A stretch of 6,048 nucleotides of DNA from Christensenella sp. UBA4379. Lineage in GTDB: Bacteria > Bacillota > Clostridia > Christensenellales > Aristaeellaceae. The notes below the pieces were generated by a model. It saw only the letters and a program-made list of their open reading frames with translations. It was not told the origin of the DNA and ran no database searches. The stretch spans positions 1 to 6,048 of the forward strand of contig DGRV01000017.1 in assembly GCA_002391225.1 (NCBI GenBank), in the 5' to 3' direction. Both the position numbers and the translations under genes were made by a program. Below, piece after piece: positions 4,859 through 6,048 of the stretch. How positions within the stretch are numbered: position 1 is the first letter of the stretch; each line of letters opens with the position of its first letter.

Positions 4859-6048
4859 ATGCAATACGGATATTTTGACGACGCAAAGCGTGAGTTTGTC
4901 ATCACCCGGCCGGATACTCCGTACCCCTGGATCAACTACCTGGGCAGCGAGGACTTTTTCTCCCTGTTCAGCAATACCTCGGGCGGCTACACGTTCTATA
5001 AGGACGCCAGGCTTCTGCGCCTGACCCGCTACCGCTACAACAACGTGCCGACCGACGCGGGCGGAAAATACTTTTACATCAATGACGGCGGCGTCATCTG
5101 GAACCCCGGCTGGCAGCCGGTCAAGACCCCGCTGGATGAATATACCTGCCGCCACGGCCTGGGCTATTCCGTGATCACCGGCAAGAAGAACGGCCTCAAG
5201 GCCGAGCAGACCACCATGGTGCCCCGCGGCGCGAGGGCCGAGGTCACGAAGCTGACGCTGACCAACGAGTCGGACGCCGAAAAGAAAGTCAGCCTGTACA
5301 GCTTCGTGGAGTTCTGCCTGTGGAACGCCCAGGACGACAGCACCAACTTCCAGCGCAACTACGCCCTGGCCGAGATGGAGTTTGAAAAGGGCGGCTCCGT
5401 CATCTACCACAAGACCGAATACCGCGAGCGCCGCAACCATTACGCGGTGTACGCCGTCAACGCCCCCGTGGACGGCTACGATACCGACCGGGAGAGCTTC
5501 ATCGGCCTGTACAACGGCTTTGACCGCCCCGACGCCGTCGTGGAGGACAAGCCCCGCAACACCAACGCCCGGGGCTGGGCGCCCATCGCCAGCCACTGCC
5601 TGCGCAAGGCGCTGAAGCCCGGCGAATCCGTTTCCTACGTGTTCGTCCTGGGCTACTGCGAGAGCCCGGAGGATCATAAGTTTATCGCCCCGAACGTCAT
5701 CAACAAGGACGACGCTCACCAGCTGCTCCAGCAGTTTGAGACCACCGAGCAGTTTGATGCCCGGCTCCAGGAGCTCAAAGAATACTGGCTGGGCCTTCTG
5801 TCTCACTTCATCATCCGGACGGACGACGAAAAGCTCAACCGTCAGGTGAACATCTGGAACCAGTACCAGTGCATGGTCACCTTCAACATGAGCCGGTCCG
5901 CCTCCTACTTTGAGTCCGGCATCGGCCGCGGCATGGGCTTCCGCGATTGCAGCCAGGACCTTCTGGGCTTCGTCCACCTGATTCCGGACCGGGCCCGCGC
6001 CCGCATCCTGGACATCGCCGCCACCCAGTTCCCGGACGGCAGCGCCTA
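4859..6048 (+). CDS. Cellobiose phosphorylase, GH94 (partial, 3' end outside window)
   Basis: This cytoplasmic enzyme uses phosphate to split cellobiose into glucose 1-phosphate and glucose with inversion, saving ATP during cellulose-oligosaccharide use. The visible 396 residues cover the N-terminal beta-sandwich (to ~280), the linker helices and the start of the (alpha/alpha)6 barrel, roughly half of a ~810-residue family member. Family-typical stretches include TPYPWINYLG (20-29), LTRYRYNNVP (55-64), YHKTEYRERRNHY (183-195), WNQYQCMVTFNMSRSASYFE (333-352) and the sugar-binding RGMGFRD (357-363). They closely match, as I recall it, the clostridial enzyme. The catalytic Asp lies in the missing half. 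No signal peptide is present. AGGAGGA (4844-4850) lies about nine bases before ATG. Other GH94 specificities (cellodextrin, laminaribiose) are less likely given the strong resemblance. It reads away from the edge as an intact gene. Confidence 0.93.
   Translation, partial: MQYGYFDDAKREFVITRPDTPYPWINYLGSEDFFSLFSNTSGGYTFYKDARLLRLTRYRYNNVPTDAGGKYFYINDGGVIWNPGWQPVKTPLDEYTCRHGLGYSVITGKKNGLKAEQTTMVPRGARAEVTKLTLTNESDAEKKVSLYSFVEFCLWNAQDDSTNFQRNYALAEMEFEKGGSVIYHKTEYRERRNHYAVYAVNAPVDGYDTDRESFIGLYNGFDRPDAVVEDKPRNTNARGWAPIASHCLRKALKPGESVSYVFVLGYCESPEDHKFIAPNVINKDDAHQLLQQFETTEQFDARLQELKEYWLGLLSHFIIRTDDEKLNRQVNIWNQYQCMVTFNMSRSASYFESGIGRGMGFRDCSQDLLGFVHLIPDRARARILDIAATQFPDGSA

Noticed and set aside
4832..5977. 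Long open frame (381 codons) on the minus strand opposite the phosphorylase gene
   Set aside because: It is the antisense of an unmistakable GH94 gene; its Val/Gly/Leu-rich translation has no recognisable domain, and the high GC at third positions of the real gene removes stops on the opposite strand.

Overview
The window looks like chromosomal DNA from a gut-type Gram-positive Clostridia/Bacillota bacterium with fairly high GC. Three things point that way: Shine-Dalgarno sites are strong (GGGAGG, AGGAGGA); the cellobiose phosphorylase start resembles clostridial enzymes; and an MMPL permease, a xxxLxxG heptad protein and a TetR regulator together are typical of this group. This is inferred from sequence style and remembered families, not from a search.

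Layout. Positions 1-190 are AT-richer than the rest (about 40% GC in the first 60 bases). They hold a short C-terminal coding tail followed by a chain of small perfect stem-loops ending in an 8-bp hairpin. I read this as the right end of an IS200/IS605-type element, possibly with the omega-RNA of a TnpB nuclease. The element abuts the 3' end of the next gene. Positions 200-3977 (minus strand) are a two-gene operon: an RND/MMPL permease starting at GTG 3977, then, 10 bases later, a secreted protein with two blocks of xxxLxxG heptads. Positions 3978-4174 are a compact divergent control region. Positions 4175-4774 (plus strand) encode a TetR-family regulator. Positions 4859-6048 (plus strand) encode the first half of a GH94 cellobiose phosphorylase with its own promoter and a very good SD; the gene runs off the window.

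How it fits together. The regulator and the permease operon are divergently transcribed from two promoters that share one palindromic ATTATAAT -10 block. Just beside it lie three alternating GATGATT half-sites. They cover the -35 of the permease promoter and the predicted start of the regulator transcript, so a bound TetR dimer could shut both off. The permease carries the paired Asp-Tyr motifs of proton-driven MMPL pumps, and the heptad protein is likely its exported partner. The ligand and cargo cannot be read from the sequence. Cellobiose phosphorylase is probably an unrelated metabolic neighbour.

I see no complete unknown system. The points most worth a second look are the candidate omega-RNA/IS end next to the operon, the shared-promoter operator array, and the unusual secreted heptad protein without membrane segments.
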